The notes: generated by a model not told the origin, from the letters alone. DNA of 64,000 nt from Sphaerisporangium aureirubrum (GCF_042658925.1 NZ_JBHSRF010000013.1:62001-126000); one strand, 5' to 3'; shown: positions 1 through 8,728, counted from the stretch's first letter. A program made the numbers and translations.

Positions 1-1332
1 GGTGACGGTGAAGCCCTGCTGCTTGGCGTAGCCGGTGATCTGCTGCTGCCAGGCGGACAGCCCGGCGGCGATGTCGCTCCGGCCGGCGAGGGCCTGGCCG
101 ACGGTGTCCTTGATCACGCTGTTGGCGTAGACCTGGAAGGGCAGGTAGTTCCAGCCCGCCGCCACCTCGGCCGAGCCGCGCGCGAGGATCTCGTTGGCCC
201 GCTGGCCGTCGAAGAAGGGCATCTCGGCGTCGGTGAACTCGGGGCTGTTCAGCAGCTCCCCGGTGGCGGGGAACAGGCCGGACGCGGTGTTCAGCATCCG
301 CACGGCCTCGGGGTCGGAGTTCAGCCACTTGGCGAAGCCGGCCGCCGCGAGCGTGTTCTCGCTCTGCGCCAGCACCGCGACGCTCGACCCGCCGTTCTCG
401 GCGTTGACCGGCGTCCCGGCGTCCCACCGCGGCATGGGCGCCACCCGCCACCTGCCCTTGGTCTGCGGGATCGTGCTCTCGATGGCGCCCGGCGCCCACG
501 CCCCGGTCAGCCACATGGCGTACTTGCCGCCGCTCATCCCCTGCCACCAGGCGTCGTTCCACCCGGCGGCGGGATCGACCAGTTCGTCCTTGAGCAGCCT
601 CGTCCACAGCGCCGCCCACCGCTTGGCACCCGCGTCCTGGAGGTCGACCCGCACGCCGGACGGGCCGGTGATGGCGAAGGGCCTGCCGCCGGCCTGCCAG
701 ATGAGGCTGTCGACACCGCCCGCGTCACCGGGGTCGATGGTGGTGATGAACGACGACGGGTTCGCCTTCTTGAGCTTCTGGGCGGCGGTGACGAACTCGT
801 CCCAGGTGGCGGGCGGCTTCACCCCGGCCCGGTCCAGGAGGTCCTTGCGGTAGAACATGGCCATCGGCCCGGTGTCCTGCGGCACGCCGTAGACGCCGCC
901 GTTCACGTTCACCTGGGCCCAGGCCGACTCGGTGAACAACCCCTTCCACGACGCCGCCCCGTACGGGTTGAGGTCGACCACCGCCTTGGACAGGGCGAAC
1001 TGCGGCAGCGCGAAGTACTCGATCTGCGCCACGTCGGGCGCGCCGCTGCCCGCCTTCACCGCGGACTGCAGCTTGGTGTACTGCGCGGCGGACTGCCCGG
1101 CGTTGACCAGGTTCACCGTGACCTTCGGGTACTTGCTCCGGAACAGGTCGACCGCCTTCTCGATGCCGGGCACCCAGGACCAGAACGTGAGCGTGGCGCC
1201 GGTCGCCAGCGCCTGCTCGACGTCGGTGGCGGCGGGCCGTGGGGCCTCCGCCGCGGGGGGCGTCGGGGACCCGCCACACCCGGCGAGGGGGAGCAGGCAC
1301 AGGGCGAGTGCGGCGATCACTGACTTTCGCAT
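1..1332 (-). CDS. Carbohydrate ABC transporter solute-binding lipoprotein (3' end outside window)
   Basis: Extracytoplasmic receptor of a sugar ABC importer of the MalE/UgpB type (family 1 binding protein). The ATG start is followed by a charged N-terminus, a hydrophobic stretch and a lipobox LAGC with the lipidated Cys at residue 19, so the protein should be anchored outside the membrane. The mature part begins with a linker and then TLTFWSWVPG, typical of the first strand of these proteins. All 444 codons visible are open and no stop is reached before the left edge; the usual family length of 420-450 residues means only a few residues are missing. It lies 24 bp downstream of two permease genes on the same strand, with an AGGGAG-like ribosome site before the ATG. 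No ATPase gene is visible; such systems often share an MsiK-type ATPase encoded elsewhere (inference). Confidence 0.9.
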   Translation of the reverse strand, partial: MRKSVIAALALCLLPLAGCGGSPTPPAAEAPRPAATDVEQALATGATLTFWSWVPGIEKAVDLFRSKYPKVTVNLVNAGQSAAQYTKLQSAVKAGSGAPDVAQIEYFALPQFALSKAVVDLNPYGAASWKGLFTESAWAQVNVNGGVYGVPQDTGPMAMFYRKDLLDRAGVKPPATWDEFVTAAQKLKKANPSSFITTIDPGDAGGVDSLIWQAGGRPFAITGPSGVRVDLQDAGAKRWAALWTRLLKDELVDPAAGWNDAWWQGMSGGKYAMWLTGAWAPGAIESTIPQTKGRWRVAPMPRWDAGTPVNAENGGSSVAVLAQSENTLAAAGFAKWLNSDPEAVRMLNTASGLFPATGELLNSPEFTDAEMPFFDGQRANEILARGSAEVAAGWNYLPFQVYANSVIKDTVGQALAGRSDIAAGLSAWQQQITGYAKQQGFTVT

Positions 1333-1356
1333 GATGATCTCCCTGGGGTGGGGTCA

Positions 1357-2196
1357 CTACTGCTTGACGGCGCCCGCCGCCAGCCCCGACCGCCAGTACC
1401 GCTGGAGGAAGAGGAAAGCCAGGACGAGCGGGATGATCGCGATGAGGGAGCCGGTGAGCACGAGGTTGTGGACGGCCTGCCCGCCCGAGCTGCTGCCCGC
1501 CTGGCTGTTCCACTGGTTGAGGCCGATGGTGAGCGGGTACCACGCGGGGTCGCTCAGCATGATCAGCGGGAGGAAGTAGTTGTTCCACGTCGCCACCAGC
1601 GTGAACAGCAGCACGGTGACGAGCCCCGGGCGCAGCAGGCGCAGCGCGATGCACAGGAAGATGCGCAGCTCGCCCGCCCCGTCCAGCCGGGCGGCCTCGA
1701 TCATCGAGGGGGGCACCGCGCCCGCGGCGTAGACGCGCATCAGGTAGAGGCCGAACGGGCTGGCCAGGGCGGGCACGAGCACCGCCCACGGCGTGTTCAC
1801 CAGGCCGATCCTGGTGAACAACAGGAACGTCGGCACCGCGAGGGCGGTGGTGGGCACGGTGATCGCGCCGAGCACCACGGCGAACAGCACCTTGGCGCCG
1901 CGGAACTCGTAGACGGCCAGGGCGTACCCGCCGAGCGCGGCGATGGCGGTGGCGCCGCCCGCGCCCACCACGGCGTACAGCACCGTGTTGGCGAGCCACC
2001 GGCCGTAGGCGCCGTCCTGGTAGACGAAGACCTGCCGGACGTTGTCCGCGAGCGCGAAGTCGTCCGCGAACCACAGACCCGGGCTGTCCGCCAGGCCGGC
2101 GTTGGTCTTGGTCGCGCTGATCGTCAGCCAGACCAGAGGGAGCAGGCAGTACAGCAGCATGGCCAGCATGGGGACCGTCAGCGCCGCGCGTCTCAC
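1357..2196 (-). CDS. Carbohydrate ABC transporter permease, MalG/UgpE type
   Basis: Second membrane subunit of the sugar importer. The 279-residue product has six hydrophobic segments and carries the cytoplasmic EAA loop (EAARLDGAGELRIF), which docks the ATPase. I place the start at the GTG at 2196, whose bases overlap the TGA of the upstream permease (GTGA), because the reading frame upstream of this point is the shadow of the other permease and the N-terminus RRAALTVPMLAMLLYCLLPL is the expected first membrane helix. It is followed 24 bp later by the receptor gene. Substrate cannot be told from sequence; the neighbouring LacI-type regulator suggests a sugar-induced system. Confidence 0.93.
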   Translation of the reverse strand: MRRAALTVPMLAMLLYCLLPLVWLTISATKTNAGLADSPGLWFADDFALADNVRQVFVYQDGAYGRWLANTVLYAVVGAGGATAIAALGGYALAVYEFRGAKVLFAVVLGAITVPTTALAVPTFLLFTRIGLVNTPWAVLVPALASPFGLYLMRVYAAGAVPPSMIEAARLDGAGELRIFLCIALRLLRPGLVTVLLFTLVATWNNYFLPLIMLSDPAWYPLTIGLNQWNSQAGSSSGGQAVHNLVLTGSLIAIIPLVLAFLFLQRYWRSGLAAGAVKQ

Positions 2197-3068
2197 CACA
2201 GGCGCTCCCTGCGGCCGGCGGTCAGCTGCACCGCGTACGACACGACGATGGTCACCAGGCCGAGCACCACGGCGATCGCCGCGGCGTAGTTGTACTGCTG
2301 GCCGTTGAAGGCGAGGTTGTAGGCGTACATGTTCGGCGTGTAGTAGGTGGTGATCTGCGCGGGCGCGAGCGTGGCCAGCACGTTGGGCTCGTTGAAGAGC
2401 TGGAAGCTGCCGATGATGGAGAAGATCGTGGCCAGCAGCAGCGCCGGGCGCAGCGCGGGCAGTTTGATGCTCCACGCTTTGCGGATCTCCCCCGCGCCGT
2501 CGATCTCGGCGGCCTCGTACAGCTCGGTGGGGACGACCCGCAGCGCGGCGTACAGGATCAGCATGTTGTAGCCGGTCCACTCCCAGGTGACGATGTTGCC
2601 GATGGAGACGAGGATCCACGAGCCCGACAGCGCCTCGCCGCCGAGCACGCCGAACCGGTCGCCGTACAGGTAGCCCCACATGAGCGACGCGACCACCGCG
2701 GGCACCGCGTACGGCACGAACACCCCGATGCGGTACACCCCCGACCACCGCAGGCGCCCGCTGTCGACGGCGAGGGCCAGCAGCGTGGCGAGGCCCAGCA
2801 TGATCGGGACCTGCACCGCGAGGAACAGCGCGACCCGGAGCAGGCCGACGTGGAACAGGCGGTCGGTGAAGGCCGCCGCGTAGTTGGCCGCCCCCGCGAA
2901 GACGACACCGCCGACCAGCCGGTCCTGGAAGAGGCTCAGGTACATGGCGTACGCCAGCGGCGCCACGATCGCCACCAGGAAGACCGCGCAGAACGGAAGG
3001 CAGAAGGCCCACCCCGTCCAGTGGTGGCGCGGGACGCCGCGGCGGCTCCTCCCTCCGGAACCGGGCAT
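2193..3068 (-). CDS. Carbohydrate ABC transporter permease, MalF/UgpA type
   Basis: First membrane subunit of the sugar importer, about 291 residues with six predicted membrane helices and the EAA loop EAAEIDGAGEIRKAW near residue 195-210. The start is uncertain: the ATG at 3068 gives MPGSGGRSRR, but a GTG at 3080 in the same frame lies 4 bp after a GAGG ribosome-binding sequence and is equally possible. Its stop overlaps the GTG start of the second permease, so the two are translationally coupled. The gene is divergent from the LacI-type regulator, and an operator-like palindrome lies about 10-22 bp upstream of the GTG. Confidence 0.9.
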   Translation of the reverse strand: MPGSGGRSRRGVPRHHWTGWAFCLPFCAVFLVAIVAPLAYAMYLSLFQDRLVGGVVFAGAANYAAAFTDRLFHVGLLRVALFLAVQVPIMLGLATLLALAVDSGRLRWSGVYRIGVFVPYAVPAVVASLMWGYLYGDRFGVLGGEALSGSWILVSIGNIVTWEWTGYNMLILYAALRVVPTELYEAAEIDGAGEIRKAWSIKLPALRPALLLATIFSIIGSFQLFNEPNVLATLAPAQITTYYTPNMYAYNLAFNGQQYNYAAAIAVVLGLVTIVVSYAVQLTAGRRERLW

Positions 3069-3089
3069 ACGGCATCCCACTTCCCCTCG

Positions 3090-3103
3090 TGTTAGCGCTA
3101 CCA
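3090..3103. promoter_or_regulatory. LacI-type operator, copy 1
   Basis: TGTTAGCGCTACCA contains the central palindrome TAGCGCTA typical of LacI/GalR-family operators. It sits immediately upstream of the permease start, so bound regulator would block the transporter promoter. A second copy with one mismatch lies 130 bp away in the same intergenic region. Function is inferred from position and family knowledge. Confidence 0.7.
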
Positions 3104-3219
3104 GGGTCGTAGAAGATCGAGCATCACAGCGGCGGGGAGGGCCGTCAAGAGAGCCCCCGCTGAGCTGGAGGTTTTTCGCCGCCCGACACATCGCCGTCAC
3201 GCGGGACGGCCATCATGTG

Positions 3220-3233
3220 TGTTAGCGCTGCCA
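3220..3233. promoter_or_regulatory. LacI-type operator, copy 2
   Basis: TGTTAGCGCTGCCA matches copy 1 at 13 of 14 positions and lies on the regulator side of the divergent intergenic region, about 60 bp before the regulator start. Two sites 130 bp apart would allow looping and autoregulation (inference). Confidence 0.65.
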
Positions 3234-3294
3234 TGACTCTGGGTGCCCCCGTGGGGGTTGTGGCACGATTCGACCGAGGACAGGGAGGGCGTGG

Positions 3295-4338
3295 GTGACC
3301 ATCCTCGACGACGGGGCGAGATCCGGCCGGGGCCACGGGGCCCCCTCCATGGCCGACGTCGCGCGGCTGGCCGGGGTGTCCCCGCAGACCGTGTCGCGGG
3401 TGGCCAACAACCGGGCCAACGTCGAGGGGGCGACCAGGGAGCGCGTGCTGAACGCCATGCGGGCGCTCGGCTACCAGCCCAACATCGCCGCCCGCGCCCT
3501 CGCCACCGGCCGGTTCGGCACGATCGGGCTGATCAGCTTCTCACTCGGCAGCCACGGCAACATGCGCACCCTGGACGGCGTCGCCACCGCCGCCCGCGAG
3601 GCCGGGTTCTCCATCAACCTCGCCGGCATCACCACACCGACCAGCCAGGAGGTGCACAGGGCCTTCGCCCGGCTCGGTACACAGGCTGTGGACGGCATCG
3701 TCATCGTCGAGGCCGAGGTGCTCGACACCCCGTCCCTGCTGCTCCCCCCGGGGATCCCCGTCGTCGTGGCCGACGGCCACGGCGGCCACGACCACCCCCG
3801 GGTCGACTCCGACCAGGCGGACGGAGCGCGCCTGGCCACCGAGCACCTGCTCGGCCTCGGCCACCGGACGGTCTGGCACATCGCGGGACCGCCCGACTCC
3901 CACTCCGCCAAGCACCGGCACGCCGCCTGGCGCGGCACCCTGGAACGCGCCGGACGCCCCGTCCCCCAGGTCCTGTTCGGCGACTGGACCGCCGCCTCCG
4001 GCCACCGCCTCGGCGGCTACCTCGCCGCCCGCCCCGACGTCACCGCCGTCTTCGCCGCCAACGACCAGATGGCCCTCGGCGCCCTGCACGCCCTGCACGA
4101 GGCCGGCCGCCGCGTCCCACACGACGTCAGCCTCGCCGGTTTCGACGACATGCCAGAATCCGCCCACTTCTGGCCCCCCCTCACCTCCGTCCACCAGGAC
4201 TTCACCCGCGTCGGCCGCGTGTGCGTGGACATCCTGGTGGAACAGCTCCGCACCAGAACCCCGGCCCCCGCCGTCCTCCACCCGGTCCCCGTCGAACTGA
4301 AAATCCGCGCCAGCACGGGCCCGCCGCAGGCCCTCTAG
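3295..4338 (+). CDS. LacI-family transcriptional regulator
   Basis: Sugar-responsive DNA-binding regulator of 347 residues. Residues about 18-75 form the LacI helix-turn-helix and hinge (MADVARLAGVSPQTVSRVANN, then ALGYQPNIAARALATGR), followed by a periplasmic-binding-protein-like effector domain with the expected VFAANDQMALGAL segment and a C-terminal region. GTG start at 3295 follows an AGGGAGG ribosome site at the right distance. It is divergent from the sugar ABC importer and two operator-like palindromes lie between them, so it most likely represses that importer. Its last codons overlap the end of the convergent aminotransferase gene by 4 bp. Confidence 0.94.
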   Translation: MTILDDGARSGRGHGAPSMADVARLAGVSPQTVSRVANNRANVEGATRERVLNAMRALGYQPNIAARALATGRFGTIGLISFSLGSHGNMRTLDGVATAAREAGFSINLAGITTPTSQEVHRAFARLGTQAVDGIVIVEAEVLDTPSLLLPPGIPVVVADGHGGHDHPRVDSDQADGARLATEHLLGLGHRTVWHIAGPPDSHSAKHRHAAWRGTLERAGRPVPQVLFGDWTAASGHRLGGYLAARPDVTAVFAANDQMALGALHALHEAGRRVPHDVSLAGFDDMPESAHFWPPLTSVHQDFTRVGRVCVDILVEQLRTRTPAPAVLHPVPVELKIRASTGPPQAL

Positions 4339-5672
4339 CCGGGCCGTCCGGCCAGCTCGCGCAGTCCCTTGGCGAGCAGGTCGACGTCGCCCGCCGAGGT
4401 GAACAGGGCCGGGGTCACCCGGACGCAGTCGCCCCGGGCCAGGCCGCCGCGGCGGACCGTGAAGACGCGGTGGCGGTCGAGCAGGTGCTTGACGATCGCC
4501 AGGTTGTCGGCCTCGGAGGTGCGGCCGGTGAGGCGGAAGGAGGTGATCGCGCCGTACATCGCGGGGTCGTCCGGGGTGAGGATCTCCACGCCGGGAAGGT
4601 GCCGGACCTGCTCCACCCAGCGGTCGCGCAGGTAGCGCAGCCGGGCCTGTTTGACGGCGGCGCCGAGGGCGTCGTGGAAGTCCAGCGCGACCGGGGTGAC
4701 GAGGATCGGGGCGACGTCCATCGTGCCGGAGTGCACGCGGGAGCGGATGTCGTCGCGCGGAAAGGACTCGTCGGCGAAGGCGAGGTCGATGTCGTCCAGG
4801 CGGTCGCGGCGGATGTAGAGGAAGCCGCTGCCGAGGGGGGCACCCATCCATTTGTGCAGGGAGAAACCGGCGAAGTCCGCGCCGAGGCCGGGGATGGTGA
4901 AGTCCAGCTGGCCCCACGAGTGCGCGGCGTCCACGACGGCGTCGGCGCCCGCCTCGCGGGCCATCGCGACGAGCTCCGCGACCGGCAGCACCAGGCCGGT
5001 GCGGTTGTTCATGTGGCTGATCAGGAGCAGCCGGGTCCGCGGGTGCTCGCGCAGGGCCTTGGCGTACGCGTCCAGCACCGCGGCGCGGGTGGCCGGTTCC
5101 GGGACGACCAGCCGTGCCACGCGCACGCCCCGGCGCTCCTTCAGCCAGTTCATCGTGTACTGCGTGCTGTGGTAGTCGAGATCGGCGTACATGACCACGT
5201 CGCCCGGCGCCAGGCGGCGGTACCCGGCGAGGAGATTCTGCAGGGCCTCGGTTCCGCCCCGGGTGAGGGCCAGCTCGTCCGGCCGCACGCCGGTCACGGC
5301 GGCGACGCGTTCGCGCACCCGATCGGCCTCGGCCCGGTAGGTGGTGCGCAGCAGGTGGGAGTTCTCCCGGTTGAGACGGTCGACGGCGCGGTGGTACGCC
5401 GCGCGGACCGGGTCCGGCATGATGCCGTAGTACCCGTTCTCCAGGTTGACGAAGTCCGGGCTGACCTGGAACCGCCGCGCGACGCCCTCCCAGAAGCCCT
5501 CGTCCCGGGCGAGCCGGTCGGGCGTGACACCCTTCGGCGCGCCGAAGAGTGCCGGTGGCTCCGGCTCGGCGCCGGCCGGAGGCGCCCTGCGGACGGCGGC
5601 GGCTGGCGGTGCGCCGTACGTGGCGGCCGCCGCGCCGAGGCCGGCCATCATCGCCCGTCGTGTGAGGACCAT
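4335..5672 (-). CDS. Tat-exported class V aminotransferase (isopenicillin-N epimerase-like)
   Basis: PLP-dependent fold-type I enzyme of 445 residues. The N-terminus carries a twin-arginine signal (LTRRAMMAGLGAAAATYGA), which would send a folded, cofactor-loaded protein across the membrane. The body shows the class V features: a TRGGTEALQNLL cofactor loop, DAAHSWGQLDF with the PLP-ring aspartate, and SLHKWMGAPLGSGFLY with the Schiff-base lysine. Similar secreted proteins are annotated as isopenicillin-N epimerase-like or cysteine desulfurase-like, but the substrate is not known. Translation starts at the ATG at 5672 close to a GGGGGAG-like site. It faces away from the His-rich gene at 5845 across a 172-bp gap. 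Family assignment is firm, the reaction is not. Confidence 0.9.
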   Translation of the reverse strand: MVLTRRAMMAGLGAAAATYGAPPAAAVRRAPPAGAEPEPPALFGAPKGVTPDRLARDEGFWEGVARRFQVSPDFVNLENGYYGIMPDPVRAAYHRAVDRLNRENSHLLRTTYRAEADRVRERVAAVTGVRPDELALTRGGTEALQNLLAGYRRLAPGDVVMYADLDYHSTQYTMNWLKERRGVRVARLVVPEPATRAAVLDAYAKALREHPRTRLLLISHMNNRTGLVLPVAELVAMAREAGADAVVDAAHSWGQLDFTIPGLGADFAGFSLHKWMGAPLGSGFLYIRRDRLDDIDLAFADESFPRDDIRSRVHSGTMDVAPILVTPVALDFHDALGAAVKQARLRYLRDRWVEQVRHLPGVEILTPDDPAMYGAITSFRLTGRTSEADNLAIVKHLLDRHRVFTVRRGGLARGDCVRVTPALFTSAGDVDLLAKGLRELAGRPG

Positions 5673-5823
5673 CGCAGCACTCCCCCGCCGCTCGGGGGAT
5701 CCGTGTCGCGGAGCCCCGGCCTGCTCCGACCAGTGTGCTTCGGCCCGGCGCCGGAGATCGGCAACCGGGGTTCCCGGGCGTGGCGCGGCACGGGACCACC
5801 ATTTGGACGCTACGTTGCCAATC

Positions 5824-5840
5824 GGTCACCATATGTGACC
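5824..5840. promoter_or_regulatory. Inverted repeat GGTCAC-N5-GTGACC
   Basis: A perfect 6-bp inverted repeat around CATAT in the divergent region between the aminotransferase and the His-rich gene, only 5-14 bp before the possible starts of the latter. The size and symmetry fit an operator for a dimeric regulator; the regulator is not identifiable here. Confidence 0.4.
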
Positions 5841-5844
5841 TAGG

Positions 5845-6258
5845 TTGGCGGATGTGATCTCGTCGCGGTGGTTCGCGCAGCGTGGCGGGCCCTGGCTCAT
5901 CCTGTGCCTGGGCCTGCTCGCCATGACCGTGGTGATCCACCCGGGCCACCGGCTCTCCTTCGACCAGGCCCCCGCGCACGACCACGGCGCGGCGGCCGAG
6001 GCGTGGCCGTCCGTGGGTCCCGTCTCGGACCACCCCGGCCATTCGCACCCGCATCCGCCCGCCGGCCACGACCACTCGCTGTGCGGGGTCACCACCGTCC
6101 CCGGCCCGGCCACCGGGCCCGTCCCCGTGGCACCGCCCCTCGACGGCCGCCCGCAGCGCGCGGAGACGTCGTGTCCCTGGCGCCCGGCCGGCGGCGCCGC
6201 CCGCGCCGCCGTCGCGGGGCCCGCGTTCCTGCGGCTGCTGTCCGTCTCCCGCACATGA
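5845..6258 (+). CDS. Small His-rich membrane or secreted protein (DUF6153-like)
   Basis: A 137-residue protein with one N-terminal hydrophobic helix (WLILCLGLLAMTVVI) followed by a His-rich segment (HDHG, HPGHSHPHPPAGHDHS) and Pro/Ala-rich tail with two Cys (C81-like and SCPW). The layout matches actinobacterial DUF6153-like proteins, which are poorly characterised and often sit near metal-related genes. The His clusters suggest metal binding (inference). The TTG at 5845 or the in-frame GTG at 5854 could start it; no good ribosome site is present, so the message may be leaderless. An inverted repeat lies just upstream. Confidence 0.6.
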   Translation: MADVISSRWFAQRGGPWLILCLGLLAMTVVIHPGHRLSFDQAPAHDHGAAAEAWPSVGPVSDHPGHSHPHPPAGHDHSLCGVTTVPGPATGPVPVAPPLDGRPQRAETSCPWRPAGGAARAAVAGPAFLRLLSVSRT

Positions 6259-6362
6259 CCGCCGTCCCGGCCACGCCCGCGCCGCACCCCGACGGGGTGC
6301 CGCGGCGCCCGCGTGCCCACGCGAAGTGAATCGGAGGAGACCTCGACTCGCAGGGACGGACC

Positions 6363-7475
6363 ATGACCAGCACGATCACGGGCTTCGACATGCCCTCACC
6401 CAGCCAGATGGTGGCCGGGACCACCTGCCACACCCCGGATCGGGTGGTCGGCAACACCCCGGTGCTGTGGATACCGGAGATCGCCGCGGGCCGGGGCGGC
6501 TTCTGGGCGAAGCTGGAAGGCAGCAACCCCGGCGGGATCAAGGACAGGGCCGCCCTCCACATCGTCGAACAGGCCAGGGCCCGCGGCGAGCTGCGCCCCG
6601 GCGCGCCGATCGTGGAGTCCACCAGCGGCACGTTCGGCCTCGGGCTGGCCCTCGCCGGGATCGTGTACGGCCACCCCGTCACGCTGGTGACCGACCCCGG
6701 CATGGAGCCCCTGATGCTCCGCCTGCTCCGCGCGCACGGCGCACGGGTCGAGGTCGTCACCCGCCCGCACCCCGAGGGCGGATGGCAGCAGGCCCGCCGC
6801 CTGCGGGCCAGGGAGCTCATGACGCCGGACGCCTACTGTCCCGACCAGTACGGCAACCCCGACAACGTCACCGCCTACCGGGGCCTGGCGGTGGAGCTCG
6901 CCGGGCAGCTCGGCCGGGTCGACGTGCTGGTGTGCGGGGTCGGCACCGGCGGCCACAGCGCCGGGATCAGCCGGACGCTGCGCCGCTTCTACCCCGACCT
7001 GCGGCTGGTGGGCGTCGACACGATCGGCTCCACGATCTTCGGCCAGCCGGCCCGCCCGCGGCTCATGCGCGGTCTCGGCAGCAGCATCCACCCGCGCAAC
7101 GTCGACCACGGCGCCTTCCAGGAGGTGCACTGGGTCGCGCCGCACGAGGCGGTGTGGGCGTGCCACCGCCTGGCGCTGCTCCACTACGCCACCGGCGGCT
7201 GGAGCGTCGGTGCCGTCGCCCTGGTCGCGTCCTGGCTCGCCCGCACCCTGCCCGGTCACGTGAGGATCGCCGCCGTCTTCCCCGACGGCCCGCACCGGTA
7301 CTTCGACACCGTCTACAACGACGACTACTGCCGGGCCCACGAGCTGCTGGCCCGGCCGCCCGCCGCCGAGCCGGACGAGATCCGCCACCCGGCCGAGCGC
7401 GAGCCCGTCCGCTGGACCCGCTGCACCACCGTCGTCGACCCCACGGGAACACGCGTCCCCGGCGCGGCACGATGA
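6363..7475 (+). CDS. Cysteine-synthase-family PLP enzyme (SbnA-like)
   Basis: Fold-type II PLP enzyme of 370 residues related to cysteine synthase/cystathionine beta-synthase. NPGGIKDR holds the Schiff-base lysine (Lys60), and VGTGGHSAG is the phosphate-binding glycine loop. The substrate loop reads STSGTFG, so the Asn of the family's TSGN loop is Thr90 here, which hints at a different substrate. The closest functional idea is a beta-replacement enzyme like SbnA that makes a diaminopropionate precursor, but no partner dehydrogenase is present. Its TGA overlaps the ATG of a following MFS transporter, so the product or substrate of this enzyme may be transported by it (inference). Confidence 0.85.
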   Translation: MTSTITGFDMPSPSQMVAGTTCHTPDRVVGNTPVLWIPEIAAGRGGFWAKLEGSNPGGIKDRAALHIVEQARARGELRPGAPIVESTSGTFGLGLALAGIVYGHPVTLVTDPGMEPLMLRLLRAHGARVEVVTRPHPEGGWQQARRLRARELMTPDAYCPDQYGNPDNVTAYRGLAVELAGQLGRVDVLVCGVGTGGHSAGISRTLRRFYPDLRLVGVDTIGSTIFGQPARPRLMRGLGSSIHPRNVDHGAFQEVHWVAPHEAVWACHRLALLHYATGGWSVGAVALVASWLARTLPGHVRIAAVFPDGPHRYFDTVYNDDYCRAHELLARPPAAEPDEIRHPAEREPVRWTRCTTVVDPTGTRVPGAAR

Positions 7476-8728
7476 CGAGCACGCTCGCCCTGGCCCGTTC
7501 CTTCGACCGCCCCGTGCGGCTCCTGCTCGTCAACCAGCTCACGATCAACATCGGCTTCTACATGCTCATGCCGTACCTGGCCGGGCACCTGTCGGGAGCC
7601 CTCGGCCTTTCCGCGGCCGTCGTGGGCCTGATCCTCGGCGTCCGCAACCTCGGCCAGCAGGGCATGTTCCTGATCGGCGGCACCCTCGCCGACCGCTTCG
7701 GCTACAAGCCCGCGATCGTGGCGGGCTGCGCCCTGCGCACCGCCGGCTTCCTGCTCCTCGGCCTCGCCGGCACCGTCCCGGTGCTCATCGCCGCGTCGGT
7801 CCTCACCGGCCTGGCCGGCGCCCTGTTCAACCCCGCCGTCCGCGCCTACCTGGCCGAGGAGGCCGGCGAGCGCCGCGTGGAGGCCTTCGCCGCCTTCAAC
7901 GCCTTCTACCAGCTGGGCATCCTGGCGGGCCCCTTGATCGGCTTCCTGCTCTACAAGGTCGACTTCTCCGCGGTCTGCCTCACCGCCGCCCTGATGTTCG
8001 CCGCCCTCACCGTCGCCCAGCTGCGCGCCCTGCCCCCCCAGCGAACTTCCACCCACCGAACCGGCCGCCCCTTCCTCGCCGACTGGTCCGAGGCCCTGTC
8101 CAACCGCAACTTCATGCTGTTCGCCGGAGCGATGTCCGGTTCCTACATCCTCAACTTCCAGATCTACCTGACCCTCCCCCTGGAGATCCGCCGCACCACA
8201 GGAGGAGAACTAGGCGTAACCCTGATGTTCGTCCTGTCCGGCCTGCTCACCATCGCCACCCAAGCCCACGTGACCTCCTGGGCCACCCGCCGCTGGACCC
8301 CACCCGCAGCCGTAACCAGAGGCTTGTTCCTGATGTCAGCAGCCTTCCTCCCCCTGGCCCTGACCGCCCCCTTCCTGCCCCCGACCGGCCCCGTCCCCCC
8401 CATGATCCCGATCATGCTCACCACCACCCTGCTGACCCTCGCCACCATGCTCGCCTACCCCTTCGAGATGGCCACCATCATCACCCTCGCCGGCGACCGC
8501 ATGATCGCCACCTACTACGGCATCTACAACACCCTCGCCGGCCTAGGCATCGCCACAGGCACCCTGCTCTCCGGCCTCACTTTGGACATCGCCCACCACT
8601 CATCCCTCCCCAGCCTCCCCTGGACAGCCCTAACCCTCATAGGCACAACCTGCGCCCTAGCCCTCCACCTCCTCAGCAGAAAGAACCGCCTGACCGGGAC
8701 ACCCCACGAGGCCGACCTGCAAACCTAG
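7472..8728 (+). CDS. MFS transporter
   Basis: Integral membrane transporter of 418 residues with about 12 hydrophobic segments. The loop after the second helix reads GGTLADRFGYKP, the major-facilitator signature, and the protein splits into two six-helix halves around residue 195-205 (PPQRTSTHRTGR linker). The ATG at 7472 overlaps the stop of the upstream PLP enzyme (ATGA), so the two are co-translated. Direction and substrate are unknown; the family includes many drug and metabolite exporters. The last 500 bp use more CTA and other rarer codons than the first part. It is followed by an AT-richer spacer. Confidence 0.92.
   Translation: MTSTLALARSFDRPVRLLLVNQLTINIGFYMLMPYLAGHLSGALGLSAAVVGLILGVRNLGQQGMFLIGGTLADRFGYKPAIVAGCALRTAGFLLLGLAGTVPVLIAASVLTGLAGALFNPAVRAYLAEEAGERRVEAFAAFNAFYQLGILAGPLIGFLLYKVDFSAVCLTAALMFAALTVAQLRALPPQRTSTHRTGRPFLADWSEALSNRNFMLFAGAMSGSYILNFQIYLTLPLEIRRTTGGELGVTLMFVLSGLLTIATQAHVTSWATRRWTPPAAVTRGLFLMSAAFLPLALTAPFLPPTGPVPPMIPIMLTTTLLTLATMLAYPFEMATIITLAGDRMIATYYGIYNTLAGLGIATGTLLSGLTLDIAHHSSLPSLPWTALTLIGTTCALALHLLSRKNRLTGTPHEADLQT

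Noticed and set aside
1357..3075. A single 572-codon frame covering both permeases
   Set aside because: The first part is a shadow of the MalF-type gene; only the last 279 codons encode a permease.
3243..6075. Very long open frames on both strands across 3243-5843 (+) and 3541-6075 (-)
   Set aside because: They are out-of-frame shadows of the LacI-type and aminotransferase genes, with Arg/Pro/Gly-rich products and no family features; caused by high GC.
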